Program-made: the position numbers and the translations under genes
Assembly (NCBI GenBank): GCA_016790075.1
Contig: JAEUPP010000082.1
Span: 1 to 57,237 of the forward strand
Length of the DNA: 57,237 bases
Origin: Rhodanobacteraceae bacterium
GTDB lineage: Bacteria; Pseudomonadota; Gammaproteobacteria; Xanthomonadales; Rhodanobacteraceae
Direction of reading: 5' to 3'
Part shown: one piece after another, positions 37,014-45,618 of the stretch
Position numbering within the stretch: the stretch's first letter is position 1
Layout: every line of letters starts with the position of its first letter
Notes under the pieces: generated by a model
What the model saw: only the letters and a program-made list of their open reading frames with translations
Told to the model about the DNA's origin: nothing
Databases searched by the model: none

Positions 37014-37841
37014 ATGAAGACGTCACCGCTGCTGTCTGCCCTGTCCCTTGCTCTGGCCGCGAGTGCCGCAACGGCACAGACCGCGCCGGGTAGTTCGGCC
37101 AGTCCGGATTATTCCTACCGGATCGATAGCGTGCCCGGCGCCAGTCACCGCGTGACGATTACGAGCTTCAACGGGCCGTTTCACTATCGCGATATGGCGT
37201 TGACTCCACGCAACTGTGGTAGCAGCCCGGGGGTCCCCGTCCCCCGCGCAGCCGAAATGTTGCTGTTCGTTCCCTCAAACGGGCCGATCCATGCGGAATT
37301 CCGCGTGCCCGCAAGCAGTGGCGGCAGTTGCGAATTCGTTACCGAGTTCGACCTAAAGGCGCAGGACCGCCCGCCTTCGACGAACGAAGTCAATCCGGAA
37401 ACACCGGGCCAGGGCCAGAAACCGCGTATGAAGCTTGTCCCTGAGATTACCGATCTCAGCGCCGCCGACCCACTGCAGATAGGTCGCATAGCGACGCAGT
37501 GGGGTAGTGTCGTAACCCTGCCCGCCTCCCAGGCGGTCGCGCGGAACAACGGCATCTGCTATTTCGCGTATAGCTATCTCAGTATCAACGCCGGTCCAGG
37601 CCATGCCGAGGGCAGCACGAACGCGCTGACGCTGAACCCGCCGAACGGCCCGCTGCTGGCAGTCGATGATCTGCCGGCGCAACTGCCCATGTCAGCCGCC
37701 ACCGTACGTGGCCGCATAGGCCTGCCATCAGGCTTCTCCACGGTCGTGCTCGAAGTCGACGCACCAAACTATGTGCCGGAGACCAATGAAACCAACAATC
37801 TGCGCAACATCAGCATCAACGTACAAGGCAACTGCTACTGA
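37014..37841 (+). CDS. Secreted protein with a CARDB-like C-terminal domain
   Basis: The ATG at 37014 follows CGAGGAAG and gives 275 residues. It has a clear signal peptide (SALSLALAASAATAQ). The C-terminal third carries a motif typical of CARDB adhesion domains (VLEVDAPNYVPETNETNNL). The middle portion has no recognisable domain. It is predicted to be periplasmic or extracellular and monocistronic. Function unknown. Confidence 0.78.
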   Translation: MKTSPLLSALSLALAASAATAQTAPGSSASPDYSYRIDSVPGASHRVTITSFNGPFHYRDMALTPRNCGSSPGVPVPRAAEMLLFVPSNGPIHAEFRVPASSGGSCEFVTEFDLKAQDRPPSTNEVNPETPGQGQKPRMKLVPEITDLSAADPLQIGRIATQWGSVVTLPASQAVARNNGICYFAYSYLSINAGPGHAEGSTNALTLNPPNGPLLAVDDLPAQLPMSAATVRGRIGLPSGFSTVVLEVDAPNYVPETNETNNLRNISINVQGNCY

Positions 37842-37860
37842 GCGTTGAGTCCGCTTTAAG

Positions 37861-37905
37861 CCCGGCATCCAGCTAAACCAAAGCTGCGATGTCGGGTCGC
37901 TTTTT
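37861..37905 (+). terminator. Rho-independent terminator after the CARDB-like gene
   Basis: CCCGGCATC pairs with GATGTCGGG (37861-37869 with 37888-37896, including G-T pairs). The stem extends inward through CAGCT/AGCTG, and TTTTT (37901-37905) follows. Confidence 0.8.
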
Positions 37906-38140
37906 CAGCCCGGCACCACGGCACGACGCCCGAGCCAAACCGGCCGCGAGCCAAACCAGGCCACCCACGACTCGGAAATCCCCTACGCAAGCACGGGGTG
38001 TTTTCCCACGGGCCGAACGCAGAGTTGACATCAATGCGGACAGGCTGAAATTTGACCGGCTTTCCCGCTTTCCCGGCCACCCTCGGCGGGGACAGATCGC
38101 GAATGGCACTGAAACGAATCGCCCCGACCCGCTGCGACAG

Positions 38141-39391
38141 TTACCTCGCAGTCCGCCTCATCGCCTGGCGCGCCGTGTGGCGAACCGGCAACCACAGCGT
38201 GACACGCACCGCACCGTCGCCCCCCACGGCCTCGTCGACTTGCCACCCCAGATGCTCTGCGAAACGAACAAGCAGTGTCGGCGCAAGGTCCAGCCCACTG
38301 AGGTTGGCGACGCGGTCAATCACACGACTGGCCGCCGGCATGAATACGAATTCAATTCGCCCGGCGTCGGCAGTGGCTTGCAAAGTACCCGCTGTCAGCG
38401 GGGGTACCAGGCGGCGCAACAGACCGCGAACAACAATTAGCGCGGGCACATGCGCTAACCAGAGCGTGTCGACCGCGTCTATCCGGATATGCAGCGTATC
38501 CGCCGCGGCACGCGTCGGCGTCAACGCCTCGTCGAGAAACACCGCGGCGTCGATTTCACAGGATTCGTAGTGTTTTCGGCGCGCCAGTCCCAACATCGCC
38601 TCGATCAGATCGGCGAGTTCGTCCACACCGCGCTCCAACCGTGCCAGGCGCCGCCGGAACGCAGTATCGGTCACAGGCTCGTCGACCAGCACGTCCACGG
38701 CTCCCTTGACGACAGCGATCGGCGTGCGCAAGGTGTGGCTTGCGTCAGCGAAGAACGCGCTCTCGGCCGCAGCCGCTTCGACCAGGCGTTGCTGATTCGC
38801 GTCGATTGCCCGCGCTAGCCGGCCAAGTTCATCAGAGCCAACCAGCCGCGACAAATTACTGGGCTCGGCGCGGACCGGCAGTGCATCGACGGCATCCGCA
38901 AGCTGCCGCACCGGCGCAATCGCATGCCCGGCGAGCAGCCAGCCCGTCCAACCGCCCAACACACCACCGAGCACAATGACCACAGCGGAGAATAGCCAGA
39001 GATAATGTTCCAGCGTTTCAATCGTACTGAGGTCGATAACGAACACCAGGCGTCCAGCGGCAACGTCAGACACAACCGCATGCAAGCCTTCGGCATCTAC
39101 CTCGTGAATGCCCGGCGACAGCGCCGCAAGTTCGGGCGGCAGATCACCGCTGCCGTCGGTGCGCCGCAGGTAACCACTAAGCCGCTGAGTCCGCGGCAGC
39201 GCGAGCTGCGGATCGATGCGCAAGCGCTCGATGTAGTCCTTTGCCTGTTCGCGCAGGACTTCGGCAACCATCAGCTCTTCGTAGTCTTCGGCGAGATACA
39301 ATGTTGCCGAAGAAAAAATAATACTAAGCAACACACTCAGCGTCGCACAGGCGTAGGCGATCCGCAGGCGCAGTGATCTGCGCGCCAACAT
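38141..39391 (-). CDS. Sensor histidine kinase with degenerate ATP-binding domain
   Basis: The 416-residue protein has two transmembrane helices (about 10-32 and 133-155) around a periplasmic domain, then a HAMP-like linker (PVRQLADAVDALPV). The HisKA box FFADASHTLRTPIAVVKG carries the phosphoacceptor His. The expected catalytic domain is eroded: the N box Asn is replaced in LLRRLVPPLTAG, no DxGxG motif is present, and the G2 region reads LSGLDLAPTLL. It may therefore work as a phosphatase or scaffold, or be trans-phosphorylated. Its ATG overlaps the response regulator stop by one base (TGATG). Confidence 0.88.
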   Translation of the reverse strand: MLARRSLRLRIAYACATLSVLLSIIFSSATLYLAEDYEELMVAEVLREQAKDYIERLRIDPQLALPRTQRLSGYLRRTDGSGDLPPELAALSPGIHEVDAEGLHAVVSDVAAGRLVFVIDLSTIETLEHYLWLFSAVVIVLGGVLGGWTGWLLAGHAIAPVRQLADAVDALPVRAEPSNLSRLVGSDELGRLARAIDANQQRLVEAAAAESAFFADASHTLRTPIAVVKGAVDVLVDEPVTDTAFRRRLARLERGVDELADLIEAMLGLARRKHYESCEIDAAVFLDEALTPTRAAADTLHIRIDAVDTLWLAHVPALIVVRGLLRRLVPPLTAGTLQATADAGRIEFVFMPAASRVIDRVANLSGLDLAPTLLVRFAEHLGWQVDEAVGGDGAVRVTLWLPVRHTARQAMRRTAR

Positions 39392-40068
39392 CAGTCGACC
39401 TCCAGCCGATAGCCCAATCCGTGCACGCTGCGAATCAGATCTTGCGTCGGCGCCGCGGCAATCAGCTTGCGCAACTCGTAAACATGCGTATGCAGCGCGG
39501 CGCTATCCCCCCCCTCTTCGCCCCAGACTGCAGCAACGAGTTCCGCATGCGGCACGATATGCGGCGCGCGGCGCATCAATACTTCGAGCAGGATCGACTG
39601 GGTGCGCGTCAACATGATGCTGCGTCCGCCACAGATCACGCTCCGGCTGCCGGGTCGATAGCGCAAACGGCCAGCGGCAAGCGCAGTCTCGCGCACACGA
39701 CCTCGACGAAATACAGCCCGAATGCGCGCTTCGAGCTCGCTCAATGCGAACGGCTTCACCAGGTAGTCATCCGCACCCTCAGCGAAACCGCGCAGCTTGT
39801 CGTCGAGTGTGTCTCGCGCCGTCAGCATAATGACCGGCGTAGCGTGGCCAGTCGCGCGCAGGCGCCGGCACAGCAATAAACCGTCGAGCCGCGGCAGGCC
39901 GAGGTCGAGCACGATCACGTCAAAACCTCCACGCACGGCAGCCGCAAGGCCGGCTTCGCCGTCGGCGGCGTGATCGAGCGCATAGCCACGACGCTCCAGG
40001 AAATCCCAGATGTTGGCAGCGATGTCGTGCTGATCCTCAATGAGCAGCACGCGACGGGGTTCACTCAT
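39391..40068 (-). CDS. OmpR/PhoB-family response regulator
   Basis: The 225-residue protein has a receiver domain with the phosphoacceptor Asp in FDVIVLDLGLPRLDG and the conserved Lys in DYLVKPFALSE. A C-terminal winged-helix domain (about 130-225) ends in VHGLGYRLEVD. It is the first gene of a two-gene operon with the kinase at 38141-39391. The direct repeats at 40104-40121, about 36 bases upstream of its start, have the 10-base period typical of OmpR-family binding sites, suggesting autoregulation. Confidence 0.94.
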   Translation of the reverse strand: MSEPRRVLLIEDQHDIAANIWDFLERRGYALDHAADGEAGLAAAVRGGFDVIVLDLGLPRLDGLLLCRRLRATGHATPVIMLTARDTLDDKLRGFAEGADDYLVKPFALSELEARIRAVFRRGRVRETALAAGRLRYRPGSRSVICGGRSIMLTRTQSILLEVLMRRAPHIVPHAELVAAVWGEEGGDSAALHTHVYELRKLIAAAPTQDLIRSVHGLGYRLEVD

Positions 40069-40103
40069 GAGCAGACGATTCGCGTGGAAACAGCGCTAGC
40101 TTG

Positions 40104-40121
40104 CCGCACTTCACCGCACTT
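40104..40121. promoter_or_regulatory. OmpR-family-type direct repeat in divergent promoter region
   Basis: CCGCACTT is repeated exactly ten bases apart (40104-40111 and 40114-40121), between the response regulator gene (leftward) and the LTA-synthase-like gene (rightward). The spacing matches one helical turn, as for OmpR/PhoB dimers. It is a candidate shared operator. Confidence 0.5.
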
Positions 40122-40214
40122 AACACAAAGCTGAGAAATACCTGAGGCGGCATTACATCATCGCCCATAGTTTCGCCGCAGACCGTCGACCCTCTGACCC
40201 GTCAAGGTGATTCT

Positions 40215-42176
40215 GTGTTGCCTTCATCCCTCTGGCCGCGGCTGCGCCCGCTGGCATGGCTTGCAGTGCTGTTCGTGTCAATAGCCACTCTCACGCGCCT
40301 GGTGCTATTCCTCAACGGTGGGGAGGGCGTACCGCCGACCGTACCCAACTGGCTGTATGTATTTGGCATAGGCTTCGCCTACGACCTGGTGACGTTGCTG
40401 TACTTCGCCTGGCCACTGCTGCTATGGCTCTGGCTAATGCCACGCCACTGGCATGCCGGCCCCATAGCGCGATTCGGTCTAGGCACGCTTCTGTTTGCGC
40501 TTGTTTTTACGCTGCTCTTTGTGGCGGCAGCGGAATACGTATTCTGGGACGAATTCCAGACCCGCTTCAACTTTATCGCCGTCGATTATCTGGTCTATAC
40601 AAACGAGGTGATCGGCAATATCCGCGAATCCTATCCAGTCGGCCTGCTGCTCACCGTACTGTCCATAAGCAGTGCAGCCACGCTGCTGATCGCGAGGCGC
40701 TGGCGCGCGGCCCCGGATACGACCTCGACCTTTGCCGGGCGTAGCGCATTCGTCGCACTATGGCTGGCGGTGACTGTTGTTGCCTCGTTCACCGTGCGTA
40801 GCGAGGACAAGCAGCGCAGCGCCAACGAATACCTGAATCAACTCGCCGGAAACGGTATCTACGAATTTTTCGCCGCATTCCGCGCTAGCGAACTGTCGTA
40901 TTCAAAGTTCTATCGCAATCTGCCGCCGGAACAGGCGTTCATGCGCCTGCGTTCCCTGCTAGCGACCCCCGATGCGCAGTTCGTCAGCAGCGACCCCTAC
41001 GACATCACGCGCGATATCGTTGCCGACAAGCCCGAGCGTCACCTCAATGTCGTGCTGATCAGCATTGAAAGCTTGTCTGCGTTCTTTTCCGGTGCCTACG
41101 GCGGCAGCCCCAGCCTGACGCCGGAACTCGATGCGCTGAGTCGTGACAGTCTGCAGTTCACACGACTGTTCGCCTCCGGGACCCGCACCGTGCGAGGCCT
41201 CGAAGCCCTCGCGCTGTCCGTACCACCAACCCCCGGCGAATCGATCGTCAAGCGACCGCGCAACGAGAACCTGTTCAGCCTTGCCGAAGTCTTCAACGGC
41301 AAGGGCTACACATCGGAATTTCTCTACGGCGGATACGGCGCATTCGACAACATGAACTATTTTTTCGGAAATAACGGCTACGTCGTGCGCGACCGTTCGG
41401 ACATCCCTTCCGAGCGCATCCACCAGGCCAACATCTGGGGCGTGGCGGATGAAGATTTGTATACACTTGCGCTCGATGAATTCGACCGAATGCACGCGCA
41501 GCACCGGCCGTTCTTCGCTCACATCATGACGACTTCGAATCACAGGCCTTATACATTTCCAGAAGGACGCATTGACGCACCACAGGGAAAGCGCGAGAGC
41601 GCCGTGCGTTATACCGACTGGGCAATAGGCGATCTGTTGCGACGCGCACGCTTGAAGCCCTGGTTCGACGATACCGTGTTCCTGATTACGGCTGACCACT
41701 GCGCATCCTCTGGCGGCATCGCAAGCCTGCCGACGTTTCGCTATCACATACCTTTATGGATCTATTCTCCGAAACATGTGATGCCAGGGCGTATCGACCG
41801 CATGATGAGCCAGATTGACATCGGCCCTACGGTGCTGGGTCTGCTGGGTTTCAGCTACCGCAGCCGCTTCTACGGCGCGGACCTGCTGCGACTGGAGCCC
41901 GGACGCGAGCGGGCCTTCATCGGAAACTACCAGCGCCTTGGCTATCTGCGCGATGATTCGCTCGTTGAGCTGGCGCCACGCCGCCGTATCAGCAGCGTAC
42001 GACCGGCCTACGACAACGACATGCCACAGCCGGACCTACCGCTAGACCCTGCCATGGCCGACGACGCAACCGCGTACTACCAGAGCGCGAGCTACCTGTT
42101 CTCGCAGGGACTGCTCGGCGCCGGGCTTGCACACCGGACGGCCTTGGCACCAGCAGCCAGTCGCGCGTCGCATTGA
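40215..42176 (+). CDS. LTA-synthase-like sulfatase-family membrane protein
   Basis: The GTG at 40215 follows TCAAGGTGA and gives 653 residues. Five or so transmembrane helices occupy residues 1-190. A periplasmic sulfatase/alkaline-phosphatase-fold domain follows from about 275 (VVLISIESLSAFFSG), with the Thr nucleophile region GTRTVRGLEAL and the metal-binding ITADHCASS. Relatives include lipoteichoic acid synthases and phosphoethanolamine or phosphoglycerol transferases. In a Gram-negative cell the likely substrate is a periplasmic glucan or lipid A head group (inference). It is divergent from, and perhaps controlled by, the adjacent OmpR-type system. Confidence 0.9.
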   Translation: MLPSSLWPRLRPLAWLAVLFVSIATLTRLVLFLNGGEGVPPTVPNWLYVFGIGFAYDLVTLLYFAWPLLLWLWLMPRHWHAGPIARFGLGTLLFALVFTLLFVAAAEYVFWDEFQTRFNFIAVDYLVYTNEVIGNIRESYPVGLLLTVLSISSAATLLIARRWRAAPDTTSTFAGRSAFVALWLAVTVVASFTVRSEDKQRSANEYLNQLAGNGIYEFFAAFRASELSYSKFYRNLPPEQAFMRLRSLLATPDAQFVSSDPYDITRDIVADKPERHLNVVLISIESLSAFFSGAYGGSPSLTPELDALSRDSLQFTRLFASGTRTVRGLEALALSVPPTPGESIVKRPRNENLFSLAEVFNGKGYTSEFLYGGYGAFDNMNYFFGNNGYVVRDRSDIPSERIHQANIWGVADEDLYTLALDEFDRMHAQHRPFFAHIMTTSNHRPYTFPEGRIDAPQGKRESAVRYTDWAIGDLLRRARLKPWFDDTVFLITADHCASSGGIASLPTFRYHIPLWIYSPKHVMPGRIDRMMSQIDIGPTVLGLLGFSYRSRFYGADLLRLEPGRERAFIGNYQRLGYLRDDSLVELAPRRRISSVRPAYDNDMPQPDLPLDPAMADDATAYYQSASYLFSQGLLGAGLAHRTALAPAASRASH

Positions 42177-42190
42177 ATTGTCGGCCCCTT

Positions 42191-42274
42191 GGACGCCTGC
42201 ATGCACTGACGGCCAGTTACTCGTATGCACCGTTACCTGTTCGCAAGCACACCTGCAGCGATCGCCAGGCGTCC
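42191..42274. terminator. Long inverted repeat between convergent genes
   Basis: GGACGCCTG (42191-42199) is perfectly complementary to CAGGCGTCC (42266-42274), 66 bases apart, between the sulfatase-like gene and the convergent kinase gene. It may close a branched terminator structure. Confidence 0.4.
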
Positions 42275-42363
42275 GCTGTCCTGGGTAAGTAACGACACCT
42301 GTTTGCGCTGTGGTCGAAGCGGCCCTCCAACGTGCAGCCCGCCGAACGGCGGCGCCTCGGCCT

Positions 42364-45123
42364 TCAGCGCCCTGCGGCATCGATGCGAGCTTGCACTTCT
42401 CGGCTGCGGGCATCGTCCGCGCCGTAGGTTTTCACACGTATCGCCAGCGCGCGCCGCAATAGCGCGTCGGCTTCGGCTGCCTGCGCCGGCCGGTGCAGAT
42501 TCGCCTCCAGAACCATCAGTACCGGCGCCAGCTGCGCGTCCTCTGCCCCTACGCGAGCTTCATAGTTTTGCAGAGCTTCACGCAGTAGTTTCTGCGCTTC
42601 GTCGCGACGCCCCTGCTTGCCGACAACACGTCCCAAATGCAGCAGATCGATGCCGACAAGCTCATGCTTGTCGCCATAGTGCTTGCGTTGCGCATACAGC
42701 GCCTCGCGATACTGCCGTTCAGCTGCAACAAGCTGGCCACGCGCTTCAAGCACACTGCCGAGATTGAACACCGCGGCCGAGCGCCAAGGATGTGTCAATT
42801 CATAGAGCGCAAGTGCCTGGCGATAGTAGTTTTCCGCTGCCTCGATCTTGCCAGCGCCCTCAGCAACCCAACCCAGATCGCTAAGGTTCATCGCCACCGC
42901 GGAGTGTTTCTCGCCCAGATGTTGGCGGCGAATCGCAAGCGCCTTCAGCAGCAAGGTCTCGGCCTCGTCGTTCTTGTCCTGCGCTTTCAGCGCGCGCGCC
43001 AAATTGTTCATGACCGACGCCACGAACGGATGATCGCTACCGCGCGTCTGCATTACTATCGCCAACGCTTCGCGGTAGTGCGCCTCTGCCTGCTGATAAC
43101 GGCCCAGGCTACGCTCGACAGCCGCAAGACTGGACAGGTCACTGGCGATATGCGGATGGTTAGGCGGCAACAGCTCACGGCGCACAGCAAGCGCCTGGCG
43201 CAACAATGGCTCTGCACCGGCGTAGTCGCCGCGCACATGCAGCACCATACCAACGCGGCCGATGCTGTCGGCCACATCGAGATTGCGTTCACCGAACAAC
43301 CGTTGCCGCATGGCCAATGACTCTCGGAACAGCACTTCAGCTCCGGCGTAGTCGGCACGTTCGTACTGCAGCTGCCCACGGTCGCGCAAAGTTGTAGCAA
43401 TTTCCATATTTTCGTGATTTGTGCCAGCGCGATACAGCGCTTCAGCTTCACGCAACAAACGGTCGGCCTCGTCGAATTTGTCCTGCGCGCCCGACAGAGC
43501 CCCGAGTGCACGCAGTGCCGAAGCGCGCACCTCCGCAGGCAGTTCGGGGTGCGCAGCAACGACATCGCGAGCGCGCAACAACAGCTTTTGCGCATCGTCG
43601 TACTGTCCGAGCTGGTAGTATGTCGCACCAACGGTTGTCAGCAATTCGACCTGCACATCGGGCTGTTCGCCGAGTTCGGTTTCGATCGACTGCCAGCCCG
43701 TATTCAGCAGTTCGCGCGCCGTCAGCTCCTTGCCGAGACTACGCGTCGGATCAGCCCCCTCGAACAGACGCAGGATCAGCGATTTCACCCGATCCGCTTT
43801 CTGCGCCTCGGCCTGGGCACGGTCGCGCTGCAATGTGATGGCGCGCGCCTGCAGGCTGACGGTCAGCGCATAAGCGGCGGTCAGCAAGAAGATCACCGTC
43901 GAAGCGGCAACCGCCCAGGCGTGCCGGCGCACAAAACGTGCCGCGCGATAGCCCCAGGTCTCCGGCCGCGCGAGGACCGGCCGGTGGTGCTGCCAGCGCT
44001 GCAGATCGTCGATGAAATCGCGCGCGCTGGCGTAACGCCGTGCTGGCTCCTTGCGCAGCGCTTTCATGATGATGAGATCAAGATCGCCGCGCAGGCGCCG
44101 CGCCAGAGCAGCCGGTGCGAGTCCGCCTATGCGCGCGGCGGTCGGCGGCGGGACAAGTGCAGCCACAACGCTGGGCAGGGGCGGATCGTCACCGCATACG
44201 GCGCGCTCAAGCGAGGCCTGCGTAATATCCGACGGCTGCTGCGCATGCTGGCCGCAGACCAGTTCATACAGCAACAGACCAAGCTGATAGATATCTGACG
44301 GCATGCCAGCTGGCTGGCCTGTCACCTGTTCCGGCGTTGCATAGTCCGGTGTAAACAGCCGTGTCGCGGTGCGCTCGTGCCGCTCTCGCACGTCCTCGCT
44401 GTCGAGCACCTTGCCGATGCCGAAGTCCAGCAGCTTCACTGTTCCTTCGGCAGTGACCGCAATATTCGACGGCTTCAGGTCGCGGTGTACGACTCGGCGT
44501 GCGTGCGCGTGATCGACAGCTTCTGCAACCTGCAGGAACAAGGCGAGGCGGCTATCGAGATCGAGCTGGCGCTCGTCACACCAGGCATCGATGCGCAGGC
44601 CCTCGACGAACTCCATCACGAGGTAGGGATGACCTTCAGCGGTTTCACCTCCGTCGAGCAAATGTGCGATGCCGGGGTGGTTCAAGGTCGCCAGGATCTG
44701 GCGCTCCAGACCAAAACGAGCCAGGAAGTCGGCAGCGGCATAGTCGCTGCGAATCAGCTTGAGCGCGGCTTTTTGCACGAACGCGCCGTCCTCACGGGCA
44801 ACTTCGTAGACGCTGCCCATGCCGCCGCGGCCAACCTGGCGCAGCAGGCGCCAGGCACCAATGCGCTGGCCGCAGTACTCGCCCTTCGTTGCGGCCTGAT
44901 CACCGAGCGCGGCAAGCGCCTCGGCACGGTCGGTCTTCGCCGTCTGCAGCATGCCTATCGGGCGCTCGGACAGTTCCAGCCACTGCAGCAGGCGCGCATG
45001 CACAGCTGGCCGGGTCGCCAGCAGTTCTGCCAGGAATTGATCGCGCTCCTCGCCCTCGTCGAGCCGAAGCAGGCGCAACAGCAGCGCATCAAGTTCAGCA
45101 TCGTGCACGGAGTGCTCGTTCAT
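42364..45123 (-). CDS. Membrane Ser/Thr protein kinase with TPR repeats
   Basis: The ATG at 45123 (MNEHSVHDAELDALL) gives 919 residues; the frame is open further upstream but that part looks non-coding. The kinase domain (about 80-360) has GRGGMGSV, a Lys in AALKLI, HRD in VVHRDLKPSN and DFG in LLDFGIGK. One transmembrane helix (AASTVIFLLTAAYALTV) precedes about twelve TPR-type repeats (for example GRYQQAEAHYREALAIV) that are predicted to be periplasmic. It shares its overall design with the kinase at 32352-34880 but has no sigma factor gene beside it. Confidence 0.95.
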   Translation of the reverse strand: MNEHSVHDAELDALLLRLLRLDEGEERDQFLAELLATRPAVHARLLQWLELSERPIGMLQTAKTDRAEALAALGDQAATKGEYCGQRIGAWRLLRQVGRGGMGSVYEVAREDGAFVQKAALKLIRSDYAAADFLARFGLERQILATLNHPGIAHLLDGGETAEGHPYLVMEFVEGLRIDAWCDERQLDLDSRLALFLQVAEAVDHAHARRVVHRDLKPSNIAVTAEGTVKLLDFGIGKVLDSEDVRERHERTATRLFTPDYATPEQVTGQPAGMPSDIYQLGLLLYELVCGQHAQQPSDITQASLERAVCGDDPPLPSVVAALVPPPTAARIGGLAPAALARRLRGDLDLIIMKALRKEPARRYASARDFIDDLQRWQHHRPVLARPETWGYRAARFVRRHAWAVAASTVIFLLTAAYALTVSLQARAITLQRDRAQAEAQKADRVKSLILRLFEGADPTRSLGKELTARELLNTGWQSIETELGEQPDVQVELLTTVGATYYQLGQYDDAQKLLLRARDVVAAHPELPAEVRASALRALGALSGAQDKFDEADRLLREAEALYRAGTNHENMEIATTLRDRGQLQYERADYAGAEVLFRESLAMRQRLFGERNLDVADSIGRVGMVLHVRGDYAGAEPLLRQALAVRRELLPPNHPHIASDLSSLAAVERSLGRYQQAEAHYREALAIVMQTRGSDHPFVASVMNNLARALKAQDKNDEAETLLLKALAIRRQHLGEKHSAVAMNLSDLGWVAEGAGKIEAAENYYRQALALYELTHPWRSAAVFNLGSVLEARGQLVAAERQYREALYAQRKHYGDKHELVGIDLLHLGRVVGKQGRRDEAQKLLREALQNYEARVGAEDAQLAPVLMVLEANLHRPAQAAEADALLRRALAIRVKTYGADDARSREVQARIDAAGR

Positions 45124-45539
45124 GGCTGGACGCCGCCTGGCCACAGCCGATGTGGAGCAACGTTGTTCGCCCGTTCTCGACTCACCGCTGCTGCAGTCAT
45201 ACGCCCCCCGGCCGATGCGCTGCGATTGTGGCGGGAATGCGAGGCAGCGGCAATTTACATCGCCATGCCCACCTGTTTTTCGACCGCAGCATTTCAAACC
45301 CGACACGCACACCGGATCTGCAGCCAAACCGGCATACCTCACCGTCGCGATAGCAAAGTCCGGCAGGCTGCTCGAACGGAGCAAACTTCTCCGCGAGACT
45401 CAAAATGTGATTGATGCAACGGCCGGAGCGTCAGACACTTCACAGAATCCGGGACAGTGATTTTACCGGTCATATTTTCCGCAGACAGGAATCACGCCCG
45501 TACTGGGCCGGAAACTGAGGGAAAAGCACACAACAGCAT
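45124..45539. other. Divergent intergenic region
   Basis: The region separates the kinase gene (leftward) from the HELGH-motif protein gene (rightward). No credible gene is visible. Sequence from about 45390 to 45540 is AT-richer and probably holds the rightward promoter. Confidence 0.45.
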
Positions 45540-45604
45540 TGGACTGGCAGCAGCCAGCTCCGTACACCCGGAGCTCCTGTTGCCGGCTGCTATCGAGTAG
45601 TCCA
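45540..45604 (+). promoter_or_regulatory. Structured mRNA leader with two alternative pairings
   Basis: AGCTCCG/CGGAGCT (45556-45562 with 45569-45575) forms a constant inner hairpin. Outside it AGCAGCC (45549-45555) can pair with GGCTGCT (45585-45591) or, as GGCAGCAG (45546-45553), with CTGTTGCC (45577-45584). TGGACT/AGTCCA (45540-45545 with 45599-45604) closes the structure two bases before the ribosome binding site GGGGGA. Confidence 0.5.
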
Positions 45605-45618
45605 GTGGGGGATAAGCA

